A stretch of 64,000 bases of DNA from Deltaproteobacteria bacterium (GTDB taxonomy: Bacteria; Myxococcota_A; Polyangia; Polyangiales; Ga0077539), in assembly GCA_030694465.1 (NCBI GenBank), contig JAUXYJ010000058.1, forward strand, positions 62,001-126,000, given 5' to 3'. Numbering within the stretch: position 1 is the first letter of the stretch; each line of letters begins with the position of its first letter. Shown one piece after another: positions 1 through 7,879 of this stretch. The notes below the pieces were generated by a model. It saw only the letters and a list, made by a program, of their open reading frames with translations. It ran no database searches and was not told the origin of the DNA. Both the position numbers and the translations under genes were made by a program.

Positions 1-236
1 ACTCGGGCGCGTACGCGTTGGATGTTCTGTTTGTCCCAGACCTTGCGCTCGTAGGGCTCCATCGCGCGCCGGGGGAGCTTGTCCATCAGGGCGTACATCA
101 GGGCCGTGCGCGAGAAAAAATAGTCGCTCTCGTCGCTGAGGAGTGTGATCTCTGCGCTGTCGTCGCGCGCGCGCAGCGTGAGGGCCGCAGAGACCCCTGC
201 GACGCCGTTGCCCACAATCAAGATGCGTCGTGCCAT
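1..236 (-). CDS. FAD-dependent pyridine nucleotide-disulphide oxidoreductase, N-terminal part
   Basis: This is the first 78 codons of a gene that runs off the left edge of the window. The ATG lies at 234-236 on the minus strand. Residues 5-12 read ILIVGNGV, followed by AGVSAALTLR: the GxGxxG dinucleotide-binding fold that holds the FAD ADP moiety at the N-terminus of this family. The stretch TLLSDESDYFFSRTALMYAL also fits NADH- and nitrite-reductase-type flavoproteins, where FSR/YSR precedes the flavin contact. The NAD domain is not in the window, so substrate and exact subfamily cannot be given. It is transcribed away from the small gene at 361. Confidence 0.8.
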   Translation of the reverse strand, partial: MARRILIVGNGVAGVSAALTLRARDDSAEITLLSDESDYFFSRTALMYALMDKLPRRAMEPYERKVWDKQNIQRVRAR

Positions 237-360
237 GAGTTGGAGTGTGCGTGGGTACGTGCGGGGATCGTGAGCGGTTTCTTTGGGCGTTGTGTCTCAA
301 GTCTGCGCGTCACGCTGTACGGCGCGGCCGTCTGTGGGTACAGAGTGAGGGAGGATTGCG

Positions 361-603
361 ATGATTGAAGACTCTGCGGTGCGAGCCCTTGGCGAAATTG
401 ACGATGTACTCGATGACCTCGACGCGTTGCTAAAGCGCAATGACGTCGGGGCCGAGCTGTCTAACCGCGGGATTAATATTTCGCTGGCGCTTACTGCGGC
501 CAACGGTCTCCGTGCGTACTTGCGCGGCGACAAAGTGACCGCCATCGATGACCTGGGCACGGTCGCCGAAGAGATCGCCGCACGCATCGGAACAAAGGCG
601 TAA
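361..603 (+). CDS. Small hypothetical protein (80 aa)
   Basis: An 80-residue, mostly acidic and probably helical protein, with no signal peptide or membrane segment. I do not recognise the family. The ATG is preceded by a very strong ribosome binding site (GAGGGAGGA, ending about 6 bases upstream), which is the main reason to accept such a short gene. The N-terminal half (EIDDVLDDLDALLKRND) looks amphipathic. It ends 5 bases before the GTG of the Cys-rich lipoprotein, so the two are probably co-transcribed. It lies divergent from the flavoprotein gene, with 124 bases between the two starts. Confidence 0.65.
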   Translation: MIEDSAVRALGEIDDVLDDLDALLKRNDVGAELSNRGINISLALTAANGLRAYLRGDKVTAIDDLGTVAEEIAARIGTKA

Positions 604-608
604 CCCCG

Positions 609-2789
609 GTGAAAAACTCACGCGATCTTGCCCTCGCGCTCGCGCTGTTACTCAGCGCTGCGTGTGAGATTCCTCACGGAAATTTGCCGGATGCCACGCC
701 CGATGTGCAGACCCAAGACAGCGCAATGGACGCATCCGGCGACGTCGCCGGGGACACCGGGCTCGTGTCTCATCCGGCGTGCGATGGTGTGATCGAGCTC
801 GGCAGTGAGCGTGACGCTGGCAGCGACGCGGGGGCCCCGAGTGATCCAAACGAGACGGCGCGCTGGGCCGGCAACAACGAAGATACGCCGCCCGAACTCG
901 AGAGCGCGTTGCAGCCTGCGGCGAGCGGGCGCTGCAGCTTTCGCGCGGTGCGACAGCGGCTCTTTCGCTATCGCGTGCGTACGGACTCGGCTCTCAGGGT
1001 CAGCACCAACAACGTGGGCAGCGACGGGCCGTTTGACTCGACGATTTTTGTCACGACTTCGCCCTGCGCCAGCGGCGCGCGAGTGCTCGGCTGCAACGAC
1101 GATGATCCCACCGCGCCGCCCAATCCGCACGTGACCCTGTCTCTCGCGGTGACGCCGTTGCTCAGCGCTGGGACCGAAGTGATCATCTCCGTGGCTGGTT
1201 TTTATCCCGCAGAAGGCAGCGGGCAGCCGCCCAACCCGACCGGCGAGGTGGGCGCATTTGTGCTCACGGTGTCCGAGGTCCCCGCGCGCGCGGAGGGGCA
1301 AGCGTGCGATGCCTCGGGACGCAGGGACGTGTGCGCGACGGACGCGCGGTGTCTCACGCTGGATGAGCGAGGTGCGATCTGCGTGCGCAATGGCGGGTCG
1401 CCGGGCGCGTTTTGCCGAGACGAAGACCAGTGTGATGCCCCGCTCGCGTGTGACGTGAACCGTGGCCGCTGCTTCTCAGAGACCAACACCGTGGGAGACC
1501 CTTGCGATCGCTTTGACGTGTATCTTCGCTGCGGAAGCGCGCTCACCTGTGTCGCCCCGCTCCGTGGCCAGCGCCGCGGGACGTGCGCCCGCAACGGTGC
1601 TCTGCTGACCGCATGCGCCCGCGCCGAGGGCTCACCGCCGCGCTGTGATGGCTCGCTGCGGTGCAGCCGCAACCTATGTCGCAACGTGGTCTCAAGCGGC
1701 GCGCGCTGTCACGTGCTCAATGATGGATGCCCCGACGATGAGTCGTGCGTAGTGAGCGAATTTGCAGGCGCTTATGGTCGATGTACGCCCCTCGGGGCGG
1801 CCGCTGGTGGCCTCTGTCGCGAGGGCGCGAGCGAGTGTGACGCGCCGTTGTTTTGTATCGCCAGCGGCGGCAGCGAGCGAACGTGTCGCACCGTGGGCCG
1901 CACGCAAGAGTCTCGCTGTGACAACGACGGAGTGTGCAGCTTTGACAACCCTTGCGTGGTGCCCGACCCCTCTCAGCCCTATGCGAGGGTCTGTCGCGTG
2001 CCAGGCGCTCTCTTCACCGAGTGCACGGCGGACACCGGCTGTGCGGCGGGGCTGCGCTGCATAGACCGCACAAGCAGCGCATTGGGCCGCTGTTTGCCAG
2101 TGCTCACTGTGGGCGCGCTGTGCGATCCCAATCGACGCACGGACGCCTGTGACACGGGGCTTCGGTGCGCGCGCGATGTGCCCACGGGGGAGGGCCCTTC
2201 GCACTGCGTGGCACCCGGCGACGTCGCCGGGAGCGCGTGTCGCACGAGCGCTCCGCGGTGCAACGAGGGGCTCGTGTGTGACACCGGGCTCAACCGATGC
2301 TTGGCGACCGCGAGCGAGGGCCAGGCGTGCGATCCACGGTTTAACAACGTCCGATGCGCGAGCCCCACGGTGTGTGTATCTCGTGGATTTTCTCAGGGAC
2401 AATGCGCATCACCGAGTCCCGAGATCGAGCCCAACGACCGCGCGAGTGGGCTGTCTGGGCGCGCCGGAAGCTTCGCGATCCGAGGCTCTCTCTCGCGCAC
2501 TGACATTGACTGCGCTGGCGTGGTCGTCCCTGACGGTGGCGCTCTCTTTGCGCACGCGGTGGGGGTCAACGGGCAGTGCGTGGGCAACCTTGTGCTGGAC
2601 CTGTACAGCGAGGGAGGCACCTGGCTCGGGAGCGACAGTGACGCCGGCGCGTTCGGATGTCCTCGCATCGATGGTGAGCAAAATCGCTGGGCACAAGGGC
2701 TCTCGGCGGGGACGTACACCGTGTGCGTGCGCGAGGGCAACGGCAACCCCATTGGGGCCTATGTGCTCTCTCTCGCGTCGCGGCCGTAA
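609..2789 (+). CDS. Large Cys-rich surface lipoprotein, myxobacterial type
   Basis: A 726-residue exported protein starting at GTG 609. The signal peptide ends in LLLSAAC, a good lipobox, so Cys19 is probably lipidated. An Asp/Ala-rich linker follows, then a beta-rich region (residues about 90-215) resembling pre-peptidase C-terminal (PPC) domains. From about 225 to 600 runs a long array of short Cys-rich repeats of the form C-x(5-8)-C-x(3)-L-x-C-x(6-9)-C. A second PPC-like domain closes the protein, opening with EIEPNDRASG. No enzymatic motif was seen; a structural or adhesive role on the outer membrane is inferred. Two copies of a 16-base palindrome (736-751, 2215-2230) lie inside the gene and encode GDVAG. 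Confidence 0.85.
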   Translation: MKNSRDLALALALLLSAACEIPHGNLPDATPDVQTQDSAMDASGDVAGDTGLVSHPACDGVIELGSERDAGSDAGAPSDPNETARWAGNNEDTPPELESALQPAASGRCSFRAVRQRLFRYRVRTDSALRVSTNNVGSDGPFDSTIFVTTSPCASGARVLGCNDDDPTAPPNPHVTLSLAVTPLLSAGTEVIISVAGFYPAEGSGQPPNPTGEVGAFVLTVSEVPARAEGQACDASGRRDVCATDARCLTLDERGAICVRNGGSPGAFCRDEDQCDAPLACDVNRGRCFSETNTVGDPCDRFDVYLRCGSALTCVAPLRGQRRGTCARNGALLTACARAEGSPPRCDGSLRCSRNLCRNVVSSGARCHVLNDGCPDDESCVVSEFAGAYGRCTPLGAAAGGLCREGASECDAPLFCIASGGSERTCRTVGRTQESRCDNDGVCSFDNPCVVPDPSQPYARVCRVPGALFTECTADTGCAAGLRCIDRTSSALGRCLPVLTVGALCDPNRRTDACDTGLRCARDVPTGEGPSHCVAPGDVAGSACRTSAPRCNEGLVCDTGLNRCLATASEGQACDPRFNNVRCASPTVCVSRGFSQGQCASPSPEIEPNDRASGLSGRAGSFAIRGSLSRTDIDCAGVVVPDGGALFAHAVGVNGQCVGNLVLDLYSEGGTWLGSDSDAGAFGCPRIDGEQNRWAQGLSAGTYTVCVREGNGNPIGAYVLSLASRP
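736..751. repeat. Palindromic element CCGGCGACGTCGCCGG, copy 1
   Basis: A perfect 16-base palindrome in the linker of the Cys-rich lipoprotein gene, read there as SGDVAGD. The 12-base core GGCGACGTCGCC recurs at 2217, 9563, 17254, 18537 and 51202. Four copies (this one and those at 2215, 17252 and 18535) share the full 16 bases. Confidence 0.75.
2215..2230. repeat. Palindromic element CCGGCGACGTCGCCGG, copy 2
   Basis: A second copy in the same gene, between Cys-rich repeats, read as PGDVAGS. On its left it also carries GCAC, so on the minus strand it reads CCGGGTGC at the end, exactly like the copies at 17252 and 18535 on the plus strand. The element therefore appears in both orientations. 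Confidence 0.75.
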
Positions 2790-2837
2790 AGTCTCTTTGC
2801 GCGCGAGAGATTGCAGGGCACGCTCTCGGGGGTGACC

Positions 2838-3854
2838 ATGCGATCTGTGAGTGTGCGCAGCACCGGCTGCTTTGTTCCGCCCCGTGAGATTACAAACGAT
2901 GCGCTCAGAGCGCGCTGGGCTGCGAGTGCGCCCGAGTTTGTCGACAAGCAGCAAGCGGCCTCGGGGATCACCACGCGCTGGGCCGCGCCCGAGGACTGGG
3001 CCACGAGCGATCTGTGCGTCCCGGCCGCACAGCAAGCCCTCGAACGCGCTGGAATTTCAGCGATGGATCTCGATCTCATTGTGCTCGGGACCGACTCGCC
3101 GGACTACATCACGCCGAGCACCAGCGTGGTCTTGCAGCGCAAGCTCGGGGCGCTCAACGCAGGCACGTTCGATGTGGGCTGCGCGTGCGCGAGTTTTCCG
3201 ACGGCGCTCGCGACGGCGGCGGGGCTGATGGCGACGCAGCCGCACCTGCGACGCGTTCTGGTCGTGGCCGCGTACATGATGCGCAAATTGTCAGACCCCA
3301 TGGACACGATGAGCTTCTTCTACGGCGACGGCGCAGGGGCCGCCGTGCTCGAGCCATCGGACGTCCCGGGGGTGCTCACCGCGGCCTTCTTGGCCGACGG
3401 AAACTACGCCCAAGCGTGGGGCATCTACGCGGGCGGCACCGCAGAGCCCGCGACGCCAGAGAACATCGCCGCTGGCCGAACGCAAGTGCGTTTGGTGGGC
3501 AAATATCCACCCGAAGTGAACGAAAATGGCTGGCCCACGCTCGCCAAACGACTCGCAACACAGGGCGGATTTGCGCTCGCCGACGTGGACTGCTGGATCT
3601 TTACGCAGGTCCGCAAGCGTACGATCGAGAAAGTGATGGCGGGGCTCGCGCTGCCCATTGAGCGCGCCCACATGGTCATGCAAAAATGGGGATACACCGG
3701 CAGCGCTTGCATCCCGATGGCGCTGCACGACGCGATCGCGCAGCAAAAAGTCGGTCCAGGCTCACTGGTCGCTTTGATCGGATCTGGGGTGGGATACAAT
3801 CAAGCCGCCGTTGCGCTGCGACTGACAGACCGATTGGTCTCGCACGATGGCTGA
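2838..3854 (+). CDS. KASIII (FabH)-like ketoacyl synthase with altered catalytic residues
   Basis: A thiolase-fold protein of 338 residues from ATG 2838; an in-frame TTG at 2811 would add nine residues. The FabH layout is clear: an N-terminal MRSVSVRSTGCFVPP strand, the nucleophile block FDVGCACASF with Cys117, and GDGAGAAVL. In FabH the other two catalytic residues are His in VPHQAN and Asn in HGNTS. Here those blocks read IFTQVRKR and KWGYTGS, so Thr256 and Tyr286 stand in for His and Asn. Without them normal decarboxylative condensation is unlikely. Acyl transfer or acyl hydrolysis through Cys117 is a possible alternative. No acyl carrier protein or other lipid gene lies beside it. Confidence 0.8.
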   Translation: MRSVSVRSTGCFVPPREITNDALRARWAASAPEFVDKQQAASGITTRWAAPEDWATSDLCVPAAQQALERAGISAMDLDLIVLGTDSPDYITPSTSVVLQRKLGALNAGTFDVGCACASFPTALATAAGLMATQPHLRRVLVVAAYMMRKLSDPMDTMSFFYGDGAGAAVLEPSDVPGVLTAAFLADGNYAQAWGIYAGGTAEPATPENIAAGRTQVRLVGKYPPEVNENGWPTLAKRLATQGGFALADVDCWIFTQVRKRTIEKVMAGLALPIERAHMVMQKWGYTGSACIPMALHDAIAQQKVGPGSLVALIGSGVGYNQAAVALRLTDRLVSHDG

Positions 3855-3868
3855 GGGGATTGCTCCCC
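3855..3868. terminator. Short hairpin directly after the KASIII-like gene
   Basis: GGGGA and TCCCC pair around a TTGC loop, starting on the base after the stop codon. There is no T-tract, so it is a weak terminator candidate. A TATACT box (3881-3886) follows and could be the -10 of a promoter for the gene at 3938, but no convincing -35 accompanies it. Confidence 0.3.
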
Positions 3869-3937
3869 CCGCAAACACTCTATACTCGAGCGAGGCGGCT
3901 GACCTCGACGGGACTTCTCGCACCACAAACGTGAACC

Positions 3938-4510
3938 ATGATCGAAATCAAGGGGCAGGTTATCACCCCGTTTATCGAGGTCCTTCGCGAGTCAAAACGC
4001 TGGGATGCCGTGGAGCCGAAGCTCAGCGAGTCCTGCCGCACTTCGATCGCGCGGCGCCCTCTGGCGTCGGAGTGGGTTGAGGCCACGCCGTTCTTTGAGC
4101 TTCTGCGTGTGGTCTATGAAACCTATGGACAGCAGGTGACTGTCGACGGGGGCTATGCCTCGACGAAGCTCTCGATTGGGCGCTTCACGATGCCGTTGAC
4201 CCAGTCGATGTTGCGCTTGTTTGGGGCGACGCCCTGGACGCTCTTTTCGCGTTTGGGCCCAATGTCTACGCAGAGTACGCGTGGACTTAAGCTCGAAGCG
4301 ACCCAGATCGGGACCCACGCGGTGGTGGTCGTGATGATCTATGACACCAAGGAGCGCCTGCCGATTGGCGCGCTTTATCACTCGGCGGGTTCGCTCATGA
4401 CCGTGTTTGACCTGATCCCGTTCGAGGGAAAAGTCGAGTCCGTCGAGTGGACAAATCGCGAAGAAAACCAGGGAAAAATCAAAATCTCTTGGGTCGAAAC
4501 CAAGCGCTGA
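3938..4510 (+). CDS. Paralogous protein A of a tandem pair (190 aa), possibly DUF2378/TIGR02265-like
   Basis: A soluble 190-residue protein with no signal peptide. Its general layout (a conserved opening, a central FTMPLTQSMLRLFG segment, then a beta-rich half ending in KIKISWVETKR) recalls the Myxococcus paralogous family DUF2378/TIGR02265, but I cannot confirm that by eye. The next gene encodes a clear paralogue of the same length; shared blocks are WDxxEPKLS, LRLFGxTPWxLxSR, QxGTHxxV and SLFxLxPFEGKxxSxxW. It follows the KASIII-like gene by 83 bases. No catalytic motif was seen and the function is unknown. Confidence 0.75.
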   Translation: MIEIKGQVITPFIEVLRESKRWDAVEPKLSESCRTSIARRPLASEWVEATPFFELLRVVYETYGQQVTVDGGYASTKLSIGRFTMPLTQSMLRLFGATPWTLFSRLGPMSTQSTRGLKLEATQIGTHAVVVVMIYDTKERLPIGALYHSAGSLMTVFDLIPFEGKVESVEWTNREENQGKIKISWVETKR

Positions 4511-4600
4511 GTGGGTCGCTTGGAGGCTCCTCACGGTTGGATGGCACCCCGTCAGGGGCCTTGGGGAATTTTTGAACGTTGGATGGTTGATGGGACTGCT

Positions 4601-5173
4601 GTGTTTGAGATCAAAGCTCAAGTATTCACGACGCTCTGCGATGTGCTGATCGAGCGTAAACAGTGGGACAGCATCGAGCCGAAGCTCTCCGCTTCGACGC
4701 GCGAGCTCACTGTGAACCGCCCGCCAAGCTCGGCTTGGATCGCGGGGGGGCCATTGACGGAGGTGCAGCAGCTCATCGAGCAGGTCTATGGCGCCCAGAC
4801 GCTTCGTGAGTGTGCGCTTTTGGCTTCTAATCGCTCTGTGCGAAAGTTTTTGCTCCCCTTCGCCGAGTCTGTCCTGCGCTTGTTCGGGCTCACGCCGTGG
4901 TCGCTCCTTTCGCGCATGAACCAGCTGACCGCGAGCAGCGTGCGAGGGATGTCGATGACTGCGGTGCAGAAGGGGACCCACGGTGCGGTGATCACGTTGG
5001 AGTACACCAACACCCAGAAGCTCCCGCAGGCATCGTTGGAGGCCACCGCGGGAGGCTTGATGTCGCTGTTTGAGCTGGTGCCCTTCGAGGGCAAGATCGT
5101 CTCTGCGCGATGGGTAAACACCGAGCGCAGCCAGGGTCAGATCGAGTTCTCGTGGACCGAGAAGAAGAAGTGA
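4601..5173 (+). CDS. Paralogous protein B of the tandem pair (190 aa)
   Basis: The second member of the pair. I place the start at GTG 4601 because VFEIKAQVFTT then aligns with MIEIKGQVITP of protein A and both proteins are exactly 190 residues long. ATG 4583 (6 residues longer) and GTG 4511 (30 longer) are in-frame alternatives. Conserved blocks include WDSIEPKLS, LRLFGLTPWSLLSR, KGTHGAV and LFELVPFEGKIVSARW. The 90 bases between the two genes hold nothing else recognisable. It ends one base before the convergent von Willebrand A lipoprotein gene. The pair looks like an old tandem duplication. Confidence 0.7.
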   Translation: MFEIKAQVFTTLCDVLIERKQWDSIEPKLSASTRELTVNRPPSSAWIAGGPLTEVQQLIEQVYGAQTLRECALLASNRSVRKFLLPFAESVLRLFGLTPWSLLSRMNQLTASSVRGMSMTAVQKGTHGAVITLEYTNTQKLPQASLEATAGGLMSLFELVPFEGKIVSARWVNTERSQGQIEFSWTEKKK

Positions 5174-5174
5174 T

Positions 5175-7187
5175 CTACCTGGGATTTTGCCAGTAGAAAT
5201 ACGCAGCGCGTACATCCTCACCGATGCGAGGGCGGTAGGTGCGTCCTCGAAAGACCAGCGAGTTGGTGGGCTCGTCGTAGTCAAATCCGTCGGCGCGTGA
5301 GCGAGGCGCGAGCGTCGTGTTGACTCGCACTCGGATCGTGCTCGAGATGGGGTCTCTAGGGAGCGAGAACTCAGAGCCCGCGCCCGCAGTGCGGTCGACG
5401 ACTCGGCGCATGGCCGCGCGAAACGCAGCGTCGCGTTGGATGGCGTCGTTCTCGTTGAGCGGGATAAATGCACCGCCCGCGGCTGTGATCGCGCACGAGA
5501 GAAAATTGGTCGCCGCGTCGCAGCCCACACCCGGCGTCACGCGGATGAGCCCAAACGGAAGGATCTCTCGCGTGCGAAAGAACGCGGCGACGGCGTTGGC
5601 TCGCATCGCGGGGGTCGTGCCCCAGCGCATCGGCGTGCGTGCAAAATACCGCGTGTCGTCGTTGGTTCCGGCTTCGTCGGTGACCCAAAACACGATGCGG
5701 GCTGCGTCCGGACGAAAGAGAAATTCAGGGTTGGTCTCGCCCGCGCTCGCGCGTCGCTCAAGCTCTTCGGTGGTGATCACCGAGGCCGCGACGGGCTCTT
5801 CGGATCCACCGCTGATCGGAAACGGACGCTCGCGATCGGTGGTGTCTCCGCCAAACGTCTGCGTGGTGACCTGAAACGCCATGCGCCTCGCGCCCATCGG
5901 ATCGTCGCCAGAAATCCAGCGAAACGGCGGCGGGCCTTCGAGCACCAAGCGCGTGCTCCCGGCCTGAAACACCCCGACGCGAAAGTCCAGACCCGCCAGC
6001 GCGAGGTCTCTAAAGAAATCCTGCGCGGTCTGGCCCACCAACTGTTGATCGTTGTTCATCGAGCCTGACGTGTCGACGAACCACAAGAAATCTGCGCGCG
6101 CGACCCGTGTCGCGGTCACGAGATGGCAGGCGATCTCAGCGCGCTGCCCCAAGGGTGAGAGCGAGCTTCCGTTGGCAAAATCCTCGACGCGGATCGCCGT
6201 GGGCCTCGCGCTGTCATCGCTCGCTCGTGCAGACGCCACGGTCACCAGCGTGTACGCGTGGCCTGTGCCCGCGGGCGCCAACGTCGTGAGCTCGACATAA
6301 AACACGGTGTCTTGGTCGTGCCGAACCGCGCTCGGAGGGCTCGGCGTCGCGAGCACTGCGGCGACGTAGCCGTCTCGCAAGACCTCAGGCCCCTGAAGGC
6401 TGCGAGTCTGAACGCGCAGCGTCGTGCGTCGGTACGGGGTGCCATCGCGTGTGGTCCCAGCGCGACCCATGAGCACCGGAACCGCTGCAAATTGCCTGAG
6501 CCAAATCGACTCAAAGCTCGCGGCGTGCTCTTCAAGTGTGCCCCTCAGCGGGCGCTCAAACGCGGCAGCAGAGATCACCGCGCGCTCGTCGTCGGTCTGG
6601 ATCACCGAGTCTTGCCCGACCACGCGCAGGTTCACTGCGATCCAAGAGACATCGAGGCCAAGCTGCATTCGGCCTGCCGCAAACGCTTGCACTTGTGGCT
6701 CAACGAGCGCGTATCCAGGGCAGCGAGGGTCGGCCAAGTCCGCGATCACCGTGATGGGACAGGTCAGCGTCCCTGTGCGCTCGCTCTGCACTCGCACAGT
6801 GATCTCGTAGTCCCCCGGCCGATCGGGGGTGATCGTCGCCTCGGGGCGATCGCCCGCGATGAGCTCGCTGCGTGAGCCACCAGGCCAACGGTCCAGTGTC
6901 CACGCATACCCACGCAGAACAAACCGATCGAGCCCCGGCCGGATCGCCGTCTCTAGCCCAAGGGTGGTGCGCACACGGATAGGGACACAGCGCTCGGGTG
7001 GGAGCTCGACGCGCTCGTTGATCACATCCATTGCGTCGGGTACATCCGGCCCATCCGCTGCGTCGATCGCAGTGTCGGCAAGAGCATCACGGGGCGCGAT
7101 CGGAGGCTCACGAAGGCCTGACCGAGCACCGCACGCAGCAGACGTGATGCAGAGCCCAACGAGCGTCCAGCGGTGGCGTGCAAGCAT
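5175..7187 (-). CDS. Lipoprotein with von Willebrand factor A domain
   Basis: The likely start is ATG 7187, giving 670 residues and the signal MLARHRWTLVGLCITSAAC; the open frame extends upstream but without a sensible signal. After the Cys comes an Asp/Ala-rich linker, then PKD- or Ig-like beta segments. The vWA domain begins near residue 360 with FLWFVDTSGSMNND, which carries the DxSxS metal-ion-dependent adhesion site. It continues through FRVGVFQAG and a WVTDEAGTND segment typical of the second metal loop. Such proteins bind ligands on the cell surface or in the periplasm through a divalent cation; the partner is unknown. It is divergent from the PPC-like lipoprotein gene at 7322. Confidence 0.85.
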   Translation of the reverse strand: MLARHRWTLVGLCITSAACGARSGLREPPIAPRDALADTAIDAADGPDVPDAMDVINERVELPPERCVPIRVRTTLGLETAIRPGLDRFVLRGYAWTLDRWPGGSRSELIAGDRPEATITPDRPGDYEITVRVQSERTGTLTCPITVIADLADPRCPGYALVEPQVQAFAAGRMQLGLDVSWIAVNLRVVGQDSVIQTDDERAVISAAAFERPLRGTLEEHAASFESIWLRQFAAVPVLMGRAGTTRDGTPYRRTTLRVQTRSLQGPEVLRDGYVAAVLATPSPPSAVRHDQDTVFYVELTTLAPAGTGHAYTLVTVASARASDDSARPTAIRVEDFANGSSLSPLGQRAEIACHLVTATRVARADFLWFVDTSGSMNNDQQLVGQTAQDFFRDLALAGLDFRVGVFQAGSTRLVLEGPPPFRWISGDDPMGARRMAFQVTTQTFGGDTTDRERPFPISGGSEEPVAASVITTEELERRASAGETNPEFLFRPDAARIVFWVTDEAGTNDDTRYFARTPMRWGTTPAMRANAVAAFFRTREILPFGLIRVTPGVGCDAATNFLSCAITAAGGAFIPLNENDAIQRDAAFRAAMRRVVDRTAGAGSEFSLPRDPISSTIRVRVNTTLAPRSRADGFDYDEPTNSLVFRGRTYRPRIGEDVRAAYFYWQNPR

Positions 7188-7321
7188 AAGACTGCGGAGT
7201 ATCGCACGGTGTGTGACGTCGTGCGGGGAGGTCTCGGATTGTGCGCACGTAGAAGCGCTGCTGTACGTGAGGGAGCGCTCGTTTCGCGTCCCCACGCGGC
7301 CTGCCCTAGGAGATTTTTCAG

Positions 7322-7798
7322 ATGAAACAAGTGATGATCGCCGTGCTCGTTGCGATGTCTGTTGGGGCCTGTGCGCCCGTCGGTGGAGGCGGTGGGCCGA
7401 TCACCGTAGGCGGCATGGCCGATGGATTCATCGGCTTTTTGACCCCCGAATCGACCATCCCAGGCCGCAGCGGGACCACACAGTACCGACGCGAGCTCTA
7501 CACCGTGTCGCTCACGGCGGGCATGCCCGTGACGCTCTTGATGTGCCGCACCAGCGTCGAGCGCTTTGATCCCTACCTCGCGATCCATGGCCCGGTGGGG
7601 CCGATGGACAACGTCGAGACGAATGATGACAGCGCAGGGGATTATAACAGCCGTTTGATTTACACCCCGATGACCACGGGTGTGCACACGATCTACGCGA
7701 CCACGTTCTCGAGCTTCTCAAGCAACAGCAACAACGGCGCCTATCGGCTCACCGTGACCGCTGGCGCGAACCCCACCGCCACCTGTCCCGCGATCTGA
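7322..7798 (+). CDS. Small lipoprotein with PPC-like beta domain
   Basis: A 158-residue protein with the signal MKQVMIAVLVAMSVGAC, so Cys17 should be lipidated, followed by a Gly-rich linker. The remainder has the look of a bacterial pre-peptidase C-terminal domain: RRELYTVSLTAGMPVTLLM, then FDPYLAIHGP, a DD turn and a closing GAYRLTVTAG strand. The same domain type occurs in the large lipoprotein at 609. A textbook ribosome binding site, AGGAGA at 7308-7313, sits 8 bases before the ATG and settles the start. It points the same way as the ArgJ gene that follows after 81 bases. Confidence 0.8.
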   Translation: MKQVMIAVLVAMSVGACAPVGGGGGPITVGGMADGFIGFLTPESTIPGRSGTTQYRRELYTVSLTAGMPVTLLMCRTSVERFDPYLAIHGPVGPMDNVETNDDSAGDYNSRLIYTPMTTGVHTIYATTFSSFSSNSNNGAYRLTVTAGANPTATCPAI

Positions 7799-7879
7799 GC
7801 GACGCTCCGTCCGCCGCGCACATTCGGCAACAAACAAGCTGCTCGTCCCAGCGACTGTGTGCCAAATTCGCGCGCATTC

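Noticed and set aside
3992-5530. Minus-strand open frame (512 codons) across the paralogue pair
   Set aside because: It runs antisense to two supported genes and into a third; its composition is that of a shadow frame.
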